Assembly: GCF_014268815.2 (NCBI RefSeq)
Contig: NZ_JABWRE020000001.1
Coordinates: 5,213,001-5,277,000, forward strand
Direction: 5' to 3'
Length of the DNA stretch: 64,000 bases
DNA from: Pseudomonas urmiensis
GTDB lineage: Bacteria; Pseudomonadota; Gammaproteobacteria; Pseudomonadales; Pseudomonadaceae
In this document: in pieces, positions 56,833 to 64,000 of the stretch
Layout: each line of letters begins with the position of its first letter
How positions within the stretch are numbered: position 1 is the first letter of the stretch
Program-made: the position numbers and the translations under genes
Notes under the pieces: model-generated
Databases searched by the model: none
Told to the model about the DNA's origin: nothing
What the model saw: the letters and a program-made list of their open reading frames with translations, nothing else

Positions 56833-56890
56833 GATGATCGGTAGGCCGCCAGTGGCTAGCTGTTCAGCAGGCAGTAGCTCCTGGAGCTGA

Positions 56891-57217
56891 TCAGCAGGCT
56901 GCCAGCTCGTGAAGCTGCGGTTGGTTGACCAGCTCCACATCCGCCACACACACCAGGTTACGCAACTTTTGCGCGATCACCTCGGCGCGGTGCCAGCTCA
57001 AGCCACCAATGCCGATTTGGATATCCAGCCAATCCCCCTGCTGGCTCATCTGCACGCTGGTGGGTGTAAGAAACTGCAAGGCAAACAGGTTCAGCACCCG
57101 GCACAGGCTGTCTGGCTCGGCCTCAGCCTGCAGCTGATAGCGCACATTGCTGTGCGCGGCGCTGGCGGCCCAGGCGTCGGTGCGGGGTAGGGTGTCGGGC
57201 CGTTCGAGTGCGTTCAT
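56891..57217 (-). CDS. Small ACT-like domain protein
   Basis: 108 aa from the ATG with GGAGAA upstream; the frame is open further but in the divergent promoter. The middle (RYQLQAEAEPDSLCRVLNLF, LDIQIGIGGLSWHRAEVIAQ, KLRNLVCVADVEL) alternates strands and helices like an ACT domain, as in IlvM-type small subunits. No enzyme domain is attached. It diverges from the Lrp-family regulator with a 126-bp shared promoter region, so it is the likely target of that regulator. Confidence 0.6.
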   Translation of the reverse strand: MNALERPDTLPRTDAWAASAAHSNVRYQLQAEAEPDSLCRVLNLFALQFLTPTSVQMSQQGDWLDIQIGIGGLSWHRAEVIAQKLRNLVCVADVELVNQPQLHELAAC

Positions 57218-57284
57218 TGCTGTTCTCCACCAGGATGGGAGAATTCTGGCACGCTTGCAGCGGCATTTTTTCGCTATGATTCGA

Positions 57285-57309
57285 TCAATTTGCCATGTTG
57301 GCAGATTGA
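57285..57309. promoter_or_regulatory. 25-bp palindrome, candidate Lrp-family operator
   Basis: TCAAT-t-TGCCA-tgt-TGGCA-g-ATTGA: both 5-bp half-site pairs are perfect inverted repeats around a 3-base centre. Located in the divergent promoter region, 35 bp before the Lrp-type ATG. Confidence 0.6.
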
Positions 57310-57343
57310 ATGATTCGTGATTTGGCAATTCGGAGAATTATCA

Positions 57344-57814
57344 ATGCAAGCCGAGCTGGATGCTTACGACCGGCGAATTCTTGAGCTGCTCCAAGAGGAT
57401 GCGTCGCTGTCCAGCGCGCAGATCGCCGAGCGGGTCGGCCTCTCGCAGTCGCCGTGTTGGCGGCGGATTCAGCGATTGAAAGAGGAGGGGGTTATTCGTG
57501 GCCAGGTTACGCTGCTCGACCGCAAGAAGGTCGGCCTGAACACGCAAATCTTCGCCGAAGTGAAGCTAAACGCCCACGGGCGTTCGAACTTCGCTGGCTT
57601 CACCGAAGCGATCCGCGAATTTCCAGAGGTGTTGGAGTGCTACGTGCTGATGGGTTCAGTGGACTTCCTGCTGCGCATCGTCACCCCGGACATTGAAGCT
57701 TACGAACGATTTTTCTTCGAAAAGCTGTCGAATGTACCGGGGATCCAGGAGGTCAATTCGATCGTGGCCTTATCCGAGATCAAGTCCACGACCAGCTTGC
57801 CGTTAACGCGTTGA
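57344..57814 (+). CDS. Lrp/AsnC-family transcriptional regulator
   Basis: 156 aa from the ATG with GGAG upstream. Winged helix at residues ~5-50 (LDAYDRRILELLQEDASLSS, AQIAERVGLSQSPCWRRIQR), then the RAM/ACT ligand domain (VLECYVLMGSVDFLLRIVTP, PGIQEVNSIVALSEIKSTTS). The recognition helix SQSPCWRRIQRL is like that of Lrp. Expected to act as an octamer or hexadecamer sensing an amino acid. Its 3' end overlaps the convergent CYTH-CHAD gene by 12 bp. Confidence 0.9.
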   Translation: MQAELDAYDRRILELLQEDASLSSAQIAERVGLSQSPCWRRIQRLKEEGVIRGQVTLLDRKKVGLNTQIFAEVKLNAHGRSNFAGFTEAIREFPEVLECYVLMGSVDFLLRIVTPDIEAYERFFFEKLSNVPGIQEVNSIVALSEIKSTTSLPLTR

Positions 57815-59200
57815 AGGCGACTTGAGCAGGTGCTTCCAAGCGCGGTTCTGCTCGATTGCGCGGGCTTGCTCGATGCGCGCGTCCTGCAGCGCCAGAGACT
57901 GCTCGTCGTCCTCGGACAGCGGCTGCTCAGCCAGCTGGTGCAGCTTGTTCAGCTCGCCGTAGAGGCGGTCCAGCTGAGGCACGTCCAGCACTTGCCGGGC
58001 GTGGTGCAGCCAGGCTTGCAGGGTCTCGATGCGCGGTAGCTGCTCGGCCAGGTCTTCCGGACGCTGGACATACAGTGGCAGCTTCAGGGCGCGGGCTTCT
58101 TCGCCGAGCAAGTGTTGCAGCCAGCTCGACAGCTGCGCCTTGCCCTGGCGTTCACCACGGCCTTTACGTTCGACGGTCCAGGCTCGGGCAGTGAGCCAGC
58201 GCGAGGTTTGCAGGGAGAACTGGCCCCAGCGCGGGTCTTCCAGTTCTTCGGCGAACTGCTCAGGGGCGGCGCGACGAATGTCTTCATCATCGTTGCCGGC
58301 CATTACCAGCGGGCGCCAGTCTTCCAGCAGTGCATCGAGGCTGGCGCGCAGCTCGCGGGTGGTTGGCCGCGGCGCCGCCTGGCCCAGGCTACCGACCAGG
58401 GCGCGCAGCTCTGCCAGGCAGCGTACCCAGTCCTTGAGCAGGCTCCAATGGCCGTTGTGGCGATACTGCTCGGCCAAACGCTGGCTGCTGCCCAACAGTT
58501 GCCAGGCGAGCGCGGCAAAGGCGTCGTCCACTGCCATTTCGGCATCCAGCTCGGTGCCCGGCAGGCCCAGCTCGTAGCTGTCTGGCTCCAGCAGGCGGTA
58601 GCCGCGCTCGGCCTTGCTGATGTCGCAGGGCATCAGGGCCAGGGTGGCGGACAGTTCGGCGGCCAGTTCCAGCAGCGCTTCAGGGGCGCCTTCACGCAGC
58701 TCCAGCTCCAGCTCGCAGATTTCTTCCTTGCGCTTGCCGGCGATGACGAAGCCCTGATCCAGCGCGGCCTCGATGACGACCTTGGCCTTGCCACGGCCCC
58801 AGGAGATTTCGGCGAACTCGCGGGTGAAGTCGGTGGTGAACAGTGGCTTGATGGTTTTCTTGTCGAGCTCGGCCAGTTGCTCGGGCCAGCAGCTGGCGTC
58901 GAGTTTCTTCAGGTCGAGCTTGGCTTTGTCCAGCTGCCACTCGTACTCATTGCGCTCGGACAGCCCGGCGACGCTCTGGCCGCGGCACTTGAGGGTCTGG
59001 ATGACGACATCGCCATCACGGCGCAGGCGCAGCGCGACACGGGCGGCGGACAGTTCACGCGCGGGGGTGTCGAAGTACTGGTTGAGCAGTTCGCGGGTCT
59101 GCCAGCCGGACTTGTTGCGCTTCTTCAGCAAAGGGTGCTCGCGCAGGGCGGCGAGGGTCTCGCGGCTGGCGCGGAGTTTGAGTTCGGTTTCTTTGTGCAT
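57803..59200 (-). CDS. CYTH-CHAD protein (YgiF-like inorganic triphosphatase)
   Basis: 465 aa. N-terminal CYTH domain (1-~205) with the ExExK signature E4-E6-K8 (ETELKL), plus basic pocket residues in ALRLRRDGDVVIQTLKCRGQ and acidic ones in CELELELREG, as in tripolyphosphatase YgiF. C-terminal CHAD domain (about 220-460) is helical with spaced Arg/Lys/His residues; CHAD domains bind polyphosphate. With ppk and ppx in the same window, this adds a third polyphosphate-related protein. Its 3' end overlaps the Lrp-type gene by 12 bp. Confidence 0.92.
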   Translation of the reverse strand: MHKETELKLRASRETLAALREHPLLKKRNKSGWQTRELLNQYFDTPARELSAARVALRLRRDGDVVIQTLKCRGQSVAGLSERNEYEWQLDKAKLDLKKLDASCWPEQLAELDKKTIKPLFTTDFTREFAEISWGRGKAKVVIEAALDQGFVIAGKRKEEICELELELREGAPEALLELAAELSATLALMPCDISKAERGYRLLEPDSYELGLPGTELDAEMAVDDAFAALAWQLLGSSQRLAEQYRHNGHWSLLKDWVRCLAELRALVGSLGQAAPRPTTRELRASLDALLEDWRPLVMAGNDDEDIRRAAPEQFAEELEDPRWGQFSLQTSRWLTARAWTVERKGRGERQGKAQLSSWLQHLLGEEARALKLPLYVQRPEDLAEQLPRIETLQAWLHHARQVLDVPQLDRLYGELNKLHQLAEQPLSEDDEQSLALQDARIEQARAIEQNRAWKHLLKSPSTR

Positions 59201-59377
59201 CGCGGGCTCGAAGGAGGGGGCATCGTGGTGTGCAGTCTACAGCAGTACACCCACAAGGGTTCATTTGAGGTGGTGGATGGTTCACGACATAACTGGGCGC
59301 GCAGCGGCCCCGACAGTGCTTGCTCGGCCAGCGGCATGCAGGGTTATGATGAACCCACGCTTTTGAGGAGTACGCGC

Positions 59378-60520
59378 ATGCCGTTGCCGTCGCTGAAAGA
59401 CCAGTTCGCCGCCCTGATCGCTGCGCCTTCGGTCAGTTGTACCCAGCCTGCGCTGGATCAATCCAACCGTCAGGTCATCGAGCTGTTGGCCGGCTGGCTG
59501 GGCGATCTGGGCTTCAAGTGCGATATCCAGCAGGTCACCCCCGGCAAATTCAACCTGCTGGCCAGCCGGGGCACGGGTCCTGGCGGCTTGGTACTGGCTG
59601 GCCACAGCGACACTGTGCCGTACGATGCCCAGCTGTGGAAAACCGACCCGCTGAAGCTGACCGAGGTCGGTGATCGCTGGGTCGGCCTGGGCAGCTGCGA
59701 CATGAAGGGTTTCTTTGCCCTGGTCATCGAGGCGGTGCTGCCGCTGCTGGAGCATGACTTCAAACAGCCGCTGCTGATCCTCGCGACCTGTGACGAAGAA
59801 AGCTCCATGTCCGGCGCGCGCGCCCTGGCCGAAGCGGGCCAGCCACTTGGCCGCGCGGCGGTGATCGGCGAGCCCACCGGGCTCAAGCCGATCCGCATGC
59901 ACAAGGGCATCCTCATGGAGCGCATCGAGATTCTCGGCCGCAGTGGCCATTCGTCGGATCCAAGCCTGGGCCGCAGTGCCATGGAAGCCATGCACGCGGT
60001 GATGGGCGAGATGATCGCCCTGCGCCAGCAATGGCAGCAGACCTATCGTAATCCGCAGTTCAGCGTGCCGACACCGACCCTGAATTTCGGCTGTATCCAT
60101 GGCGGCGACAACCCCAACCGCATTTGTGGCCAGTGCGCGCTGGAGTTCGACCTGCGCCCGCTGCCGGGCATGGACCCAGAGCAACTGCGCGCGGCCATCC
60201 GCGAGAAACTGGTGCCGCTAGCCGAGCAGCTCGATGTGCGTATCGACTACAAACCGCTGTTCCCGGAGGTGCCGCCGTTCGAGCAAGCGGCCGACGCCGA
60301 ACTGGTGCAAGTGGCCGAGCGCCTGACTGGCCATCGCGCCGAAGCGGTGGCCTTTGGCACCGAAGCGCCGTACCTGCAGCAGCTGGGTTGCCAGACCATT
60401 GTGCTGGGCCCTGGCGACATTGCCTGTGCCCATCAGCCGGGCGAGTACCTGGAAATGTCACGTATCGAGCCTACCGTGCGTCTATTGCGTGATCTGATCA
60501 GGCACTATTGCCTGAGCTAA
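59378..60520 (+). CDS. argE: Acetylornithine deacetylase
   Basis: 380 aa from the ATG with GAGGAG seven bases upstream; the much longer in-frame opening is antisense to the CYTH-CHAD gene and not coding. M20 metallopeptidase: H76 and D78 (LAGHSDTVPY), D108 (GSCDMKGFFA), E140/E141 (TCDEESSMSG), and the dimerisation part with GRSGHSSDP. Releases ornithine from N-acetylornithine. argA, the first enzyme of the same pathway, follows on the same strand 126 bp downstream. Many pseudomonads also recycle acetyl groups by ArgJ, so this enzyme may be a second route. Confidence 0.92.
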   Translation: MPLPSLKDQFAALIAAPSVSCTQPALDQSNRQVIELLAGWLGDLGFKCDIQQVTPGKFNLLASRGTGPGGLVLAGHSDTVPYDAQLWKTDPLKLTEVGDRWVGLGSCDMKGFFALVIEAVLPLLEHDFKQPLLILATCDEESSMSGARALAEAGQPLGRAAVIGEPTGLKPIRMHKGILMERIEILGRSGHSSDPSLGRSAMEAMHAVMGEMIALRQQWQQTYRNPQFSVPTPTLNFGCIHGGDNPNRICGQCALEFDLRPLPGMDPEQLRAAIREKLVPLAEQLDVRIDYKPLFPEVPPFEQAADAELVQVAERLTGHRAEAVAFGTEAPYLQQLGCQTIVLGPGDIACAHQPGEYLEMSRIEPTVRLLRDLIRHYCLS

Positions 60521-60628
60521 ACGTCCATTGACCTGATTCGTTCCTGCCTAGAGGAGAGTACGCGTGACCGCAAGCCTGTTCCGACGATGACTTTCGAACG
60601 TTGTGCGCCTTGACCGTTCTCCGTCCAC

Positions 60629-60637
60629 TTATCCACA
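60629..60637 (+). promoter_or_regulatory. Perfect DnaA box TTATCCACA
   Basis: Exact match to the R1-type DnaA box in the 126-bp argE-argA gap, 9 bases before the argA ATG and overlapping its ribosome site (ACAGG). A single 9-mer can occur by chance in 64 kb, so significance is uncertain. Confidence 0.35.
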
Positions 60638-60646
60638 GGCTCTGTC

Positions 60647-61945
60647 ATGCCCGAATACGTCAACTGGCTACGCCATGCGTCCCCGTACATCAATGCCCAT
60701 CGCGACTGCACCTTCGTGGTCATGCTTCCTGGCGATGGCGTCGAACACCCGAATTTCGGCAACATCGTCCACGACCTGGTACTGCTCCACAGCCTTGGCG
60801 TGCGCCTGGTGCTGGTCCATGGCTCGCGTCCGCAGATCGAGAGCCGTCTGTCGGCCCGCGGCCTGACCCCGCACTATCACCGCGGCATGCGTATCACCGA
60901 TGCCGCCACCCTGGACTGCGTGATCGATGCGGTCGGCGCCCTGCGGGTGGCCATCGAGGCGCGTCTGTCGATGGACATGGCCGCTTCGCCGATGCAGGGC
61001 TCGCGCCTACGCGTGGCCTCCGGCAACCTGGTCACCGCCCGCCCAATCGGCGTGTTGGAAGGGGTGGATTATCACCATACCGGTGAAGTCCGGCGGATCG
61101 ACCGCAAAGGCATCAGCCGCTTACTCGATGAGCGCTCCATTGTGCTGTTGTCGCCATTGGGCTATTCGCCGACCGGCGAGATTTTCAACTTGGCCTGCGA
61201 AGACGTGGCCACCCGCGCTGCGATCGAGCTGGGCGCGGACAAGCTGCTGCTGTTTGGCGCCGAGCCGGGCTTGCTCGATGAGAATGGCCGGCTGGTGCGT
61301 GAGTTGCGGCCACAGCAGGTCGCGCCGCATCTGCTCCGCCTGGGTACTGACTATCAGGGTGAATTGCTCGATGCCGCCGCCGAGGCCTGCAAAGGCGGCG
61401 TGGCGCGCAGTCATATCGTCAGTTATGCCGATGACGGTGCGCTGCTCACCGAGCTGTTCACCCGCGACGGCGGCGGCACCCTGGTAGCCCAGGAGCAGTT
61501 CGAGATTGTCCGTGAGGCGACCATCGAGGATGTCGGCGGCCTGCTGGAACTGATCAGCCCGCTGGAAGAGCAGGGCATTCTGGTGCGCCGCTCGCGTGAG
61601 GTGCTTGAGCGTGAGATCGAGCAGTTCAGCGTGGTCGAGCGCGACGGCATGATCATCGCGTGTGCGGCGCTGTATCCAATTGCTGATTCCGAAGCGGGGG
61701 AGCTGGCGTGTCTGGCGGTGAACCCGGAGTACCGTCATGGCGGGCGCGGCGATGATTTGCTCGAGCGGATCGAGACGCGGGCGCGGGCGTTGGGGTTGAA
61801 AACCCTTTTCGTGCTGACTACGCGCACGGCGCACTGGTTCCGCGAGCGCGGCTTTGAGCCAAGCGGCGTCGAACGGCTGCCGGCGGCGCGGGCGTCGCTG
61901 TACAACTTCCAGCGTAATTCGAAGATTTTCGAGAAGTCGATCTAA
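60647..61945 (+). CDS. argA: N-acetylglutamate synthase
   Basis: 432 aa. First step of arginine synthesis. N-terminal amino acid kinase-like domain (VVMLPGDGVEHPNFGNIVHD, LVLVHGSRPQIESRL, HRGMRITDAATL) senses arginine; C-terminal GNAT acetyltransferase (LACLAVNPEYRHGGRGDDLL, then ERIETRARALGLKTLFVLTT) binds acetyl-CoA. Length and order match the classical bacterial ArgA. Ends before two hairpins. Confidence 0.96.
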   Translation: MPEYVNWLRHASPYINAHRDCTFVVMLPGDGVEHPNFGNIVHDLVLLHSLGVRLVLVHGSRPQIESRLSARGLTPHYHRGMRITDAATLDCVIDAVGALRVAIEARLSMDMAASPMQGSRLRVASGNLVTARPIGVLEGVDYHHTGEVRRIDRKGISRLLDERSIVLLSPLGYSPTGEIFNLACEDVATRAAIELGADKLLLFGAEPGLLDENGRLVRELRPQQVAPHLLRLGTDYQGELLDAAAEACKGGVARSHIVSYADDGALLTELFTRDGGGTLVAQEQFEIVREATIEDVGGLLELISPLEEQGILVRRSREVLEREIEQFSVVERDGMIIACAALYPIADSEAGELACLAVNPEYRHGGRGDDLLERIETRARALGLKTLFVLTTRTAHWFRERGFEPSGVERLPAARASLYNFQRNSKIFEKSI

Positions 61946-61980
61946 GCGGGGGCAGTGCTAGGCATTATCTCAGCGCTGCC

Positions 61981-62011
61981 TGTACTGGGGCTGCACAGCA
62001 GCCCCAGTACA
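61981..62011. terminator. Perfect 14-bp hairpin after argA
   Basis: TGTACTGGGGCTGC-ACA-GCAGCCCCAGTACA, no mismatch, 35 bases after the argA stop. It lacks a T-tract and is followed by the intrinsic terminator. Confidence 0.7.
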
Positions 62012-62033
62012 CACGACACAAAGCGCACTACGA

Positions 62034-62061
62034 AAAACGCCGTCTGAGAAGACGGCGTTTT
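62034..62061. terminator. Bidirectional intrinsic terminator
   Basis: Stem AAAACGCCGTCT / AGACGGCGTTTT (12 bp) with a GAGA loop, between convergent argA and the glutamine synthetase-like gene. A- and T-runs on both sides let it work in both directions. Confidence 0.92.
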
Positions 62062-62064
62062 CAT

Positions 62065-63441
62065 TTACACGGTATGCAGATACCAGTTGTACTCGAGGTC
62101 AGAGATCGAGTGCTCGAACTCCTCCAGCTCGCTCTCCTTGCACGCGACAAAGATGTCGATGTACTTCGGATCGATGTACTTGTTGAGGATCTCGCTGTCG
62201 TCCAACTCGCGCAGCGCATCGCGCAGGTTGTTCGGCAGGCTTTGCTCCAGCTGCTCGTACGAGTTGCCTTCGATTGGCGCGCCAGGCTCGATCTTGTTGG
62301 TCAGGCCATGGTGCACGCCTGCCAGCACGGCCGCCATCATCAGGTACGGGTTGGCGTCGGCACCGGCTACACGGTGCTCAAGACGCACGGCATCCGGCGA
62401 GCCGGTGGGTACGCGTAGGGCCACGGTGCGGTTGTCCAGGCCCCAGCTCGGCGCGTTGGGCACGTAGAACTGAGCGCCGAAACGGCGGTACGAGTTGACG
62501 TTCGGGCAGAGGAACGCCATCGACGCGGGCAGGGTCTCGAGCACACCGCCGACAGCGTGACGTAGCGCGGCGTTCTGCTCGGGATCCTCGCTGGTGAAGA
62601 TGTTGTTGCCATCTTTGTCCAGCACGGAAATGTGTACATGCAGGCCGTTGCCTGCCTGGCCCGGGTAGGGCTTGGCCATGAAGGTGGTGTCCATTTCATG
62701 GTCGTAGGCGATGTTCTTGATCAAGCGCTTGAGCAGCACCGCGTAGTCACAGGCCTTGAGCGGGTCGGCGACGTGGTGCAGGTTGACTTCGAACTGCGCC
62801 GGGGCGCTTTCCTTGACGATGGCGTCGGCCGGAATCCCCTGCTCTTTGGCCCCTTCGAGGATGTCCTGCAGGCAGTCGGCGTATTCGTCGAGGTCGTCGA
62901 TCAGGTAAACCTGGGTCGACTGTGGGCGTTTGCCGGAAATCGGCGAGCGCGGCGGTTGTGGGCGGCCATTCACGTTCTCCTGGTCGATCAGGTAGAACTC
63001 CAGCTCGAAGGCGGCGCAGATGGTCAGGCCCAATTCATCGAACTTGCTCACTACCTGACGCAGCACTTCACGTGGATCGGCGAAGAACGGCTCGCCTTCG
63101 ATCTCGTGCATGGTCATAAGCAGCTGAGCGGTCGGGCGTTTTTGCCAGGGCTCGTTGGACAGCGTGTCAGGGATCGGATAGCAGATGCGGTCCGCATCGC
63201 CGATGTCCAGACCCAGGCCCGTGCTTTCAACGGTAGAGCCGTTGATGTCGAGGGCAAAAAGGGAGGCCGGCAGGTTAATGCCTTTCTCGTAAACCTTGTG
63301 GAGGCTGGTGCGCTCAATGCGCTTGCCGCGCACCACACCATTCATATCTGCAATCAGAAGGTCAACGTAGAGAACCTCAGGATGTTCCTTAAGGAACGCG
63401 TTCGCTTCGTTAAGCTGAACGGCACGCGGGGGTACCGACAT
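62065..63441 (-). CDS. Glutamine synthetase-family gamma-glutamylpolyamine synthetase (PuuA/Spu type)
   Basis: 458 aa, ATG with AAAGGTG eight bases upstream. GS fold: ICAAFELEFYLID holds metal-binding Glu residues, NGLHVHISVLDKDGNN the substrate loop, and RLEHRVAGADANPYLMMAAV the late conserved block. The N-terminus and lack of the adenylylation Tyr context of GlnA place it with PuuA/SpuB/SpuI enzymes, which join glutamate to putrescine, spermidine or similar amines for catabolism. Several such paralogues exist in pseudomonads, so the exact amine cannot be named. Confidence 0.88.
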   Translation of the reverse strand: MSVPPRAVQLNEANAFLKEHPEVLYVDLLIADMNGVVRGKRIERTSLHKVYEKGINLPASLFALDINGSTVESTGLGLDIGDADRICYPIPDTLSNEPWQKRPTAQLLMTMHEIEGEPFFADPREVLRQVVSKFDELGLTICAAFELEFYLIDQENVNGRPQPPRSPISGKRPQSTQVYLIDDLDEYADCLQDILEGAKEQGIPADAIVKESAPAQFEVNLHHVADPLKACDYAVLLKRLIKNIAYDHEMDTTFMAKPYPGQAGNGLHVHISVLDKDGNNIFTSEDPEQNAALRHAVGGVLETLPASMAFLCPNVNSYRRFGAQFYVPNAPSWGLDNRTVALRVPTGSPDAVRLEHRVAGADANPYLMMAAVLAGVHHGLTNKIEPGAPIEGNSYEQLEQSLPNNLRDALRELDDSEILNKYIDPKYIDIFVACKESELEEFEHSISDLEYNWYLHTV

Positions 63442-64000
63442 GATGCAACACCTTTGTTGTTAAAAATATCAATCAAGGGGGGCTTGCAACCCCAGTCAAT
63501 CGGAAAGACCTACTGAAGTCAAGCCAACCCCATGATGCCCTGAAATGGCACATCGACGGCCGATTTGCTGCATATCGGGGCGTGCCATTATCCGCTATTT
63601 TCCCTCGGAAGGGTTATCTCACGCGGGCCGTGTTTTATTTTTTACGGAGATGTTGTGTAAAAAAATGAACAAGGCTAAGCTCGGCCTCAACCCAAAACAC
63701 AATAATACGAGGGTCACATGGTCCGCTTGCCGCGACCTGCACGTGCTGCCTGCGCAGCGCTTTCAGGTACCCGTTCCGCTCGCCGCAAGGTCTTCGCGCA
63801 CAGCGCCGTAGACGTCGATGCCCTGGCCGCAATAATTGACGGTCGGCACGGTCCATTCACCTTAAGTAGCAGTTTACTGCACGCCTTTCGTTTTTCCTGC
63901 CCTTCGAATGCTTCATGGATACACGCCTTGCGCGGGTATCCAGTGACGTCCTGCGCGCGCCGCTTTGCTTTGCCACGGCAGTGCATCCAGAATCAATGCG
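63442..64000. other. Right-end gap of 559 bases without a supported gene
   Basis: Upstream region of the gamma-glutamylpolyamine synthetase. Short frames on the minus strand (73 and 90 codons) are rich in Arg, Ala and Cys and look like chance openings. A 31-codon GTG frame on the minus strand near 63768-63860 (MPTVNYCGQGIDVYGAVRED ...) has AAGGTGA upstream but cannot be confirmed. AT-rich tracts around 63440-63470 and 63590-63715 may hold promoters. Confidence 0.4.

Noticed and set aside
57255..57280. TTGCAG/TATGAT promoter for the Lrp-type gene
   Set aside because: Spacer is only 14 bp; the palindrome downstream is a better-supported regulatory feature.
58112..59377. N-terminal extension of argE by about 420 codons
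   Set aside because: It is antisense to the CYTH-CHAD gene, Gly/Gln/Leu-rich and without known motifs; the true start has GAGGAG and a conserved ArgE N-terminus.
63560..63600. Sigma54 promoter before the gamma-glutamylpolyamine synthetase (TGGCAC on the minus strand)
   Set aside because: The GC of the -12 element falls three bases too far from the GG of the -24 element.
63635..63986. Two overlapping minus-strand frames of 73 and 90 codons at the right edge
   Set aside because: Arg/Ala/Cys-rich, no recognisable motif, no convincing ribosome site and no fit with neighbours.

Overview
The window is about 64 kb of GC-rich gammaproteobacterial chromosome. Gene content and order (hemB-ppk-ppx-trxA-rho-ubiD, fau-6S RNA-zapA-ygfB-pepP-ubiH-ubiI, gcvT-gcvH-gcvP, argE-argA) and the many REP elements with a GCGGG-n-AAGCCCGC core indicate Pseudomonas, most likely the P. 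putida group. Gene density is high. No tRNA, rRNA, insertion sequence, prophage or CRISPR array was seen.

Left part (1-8 kb, minus strand): a four-gene surface polysaccharide locus of wecB (UDP-GlcNAc 2-epimerase), a BcsB-like periplasmic subunit, an NfrB-like glycosyltransferase with a C-terminal MshEN (c-di-GMP receptor) domain, and an NfrA-like TPR outer-membrane protein cut by the window edge. It combines parts of the E. coli NfrA/NfrB/WecB glycan pathway with a cellulose-type BcsB subunit and is the most interesting system here. Next (8.2-11.9 kb) come a TauD-type dioxygenase and an ABC importer of the sulfonate/nitrate/taurine class, a WYL regulator and a Sel1-repeat protein.

13.7-18.7 kb holds a tightly coupled MarR-FUSC-DUF1656-HlyD-OMF efflux operon whose consecutive genes overlap at their stop/start codons. 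18.9-22 kb holds four envelope proteins, three of them lipoproteins, including LpoB- and YcfL-like members. A cytochrome c-FTR1 iron permease with a candidate Fur box follows, then yaiI, elbB, a sterol-desaturase-type membrane hydroxylase and a DedA protein; the last two overlap convergently.

27.6-46.9 kb is core chromosome: haem synthesis, polyphosphate metabolism (ppk and ppx, with a good Pho box in front of ppx), thioredoxin, Rho, ubiquinone synthesis (ubiD, ubiH, ubiI), folate repair (fau), 6S RNA and cell division (zapA with a ZapB-like partner). 47-54.5 kb has a Fe3+-type binding protein and permease without an ATPase gene, then the glycine cleavage operon. The right end has a DUF2388 protein, an orphan GspE/PulE ATPase, an ACT-like small protein divergent from an Lrp-type regulator across a 25-bp palindrome, a CYTH-CHAD protein, argE, argA and a gamma-glutamylpolyamine synthetase. 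The last 560 bases hold no gene I can support.

Functions are assigned from motifs and remembered family knowledge; no search was run. Where a conserved protein start, signal peptide or Shine-Dalgarno sequence pointed to an internal start, that start is used.
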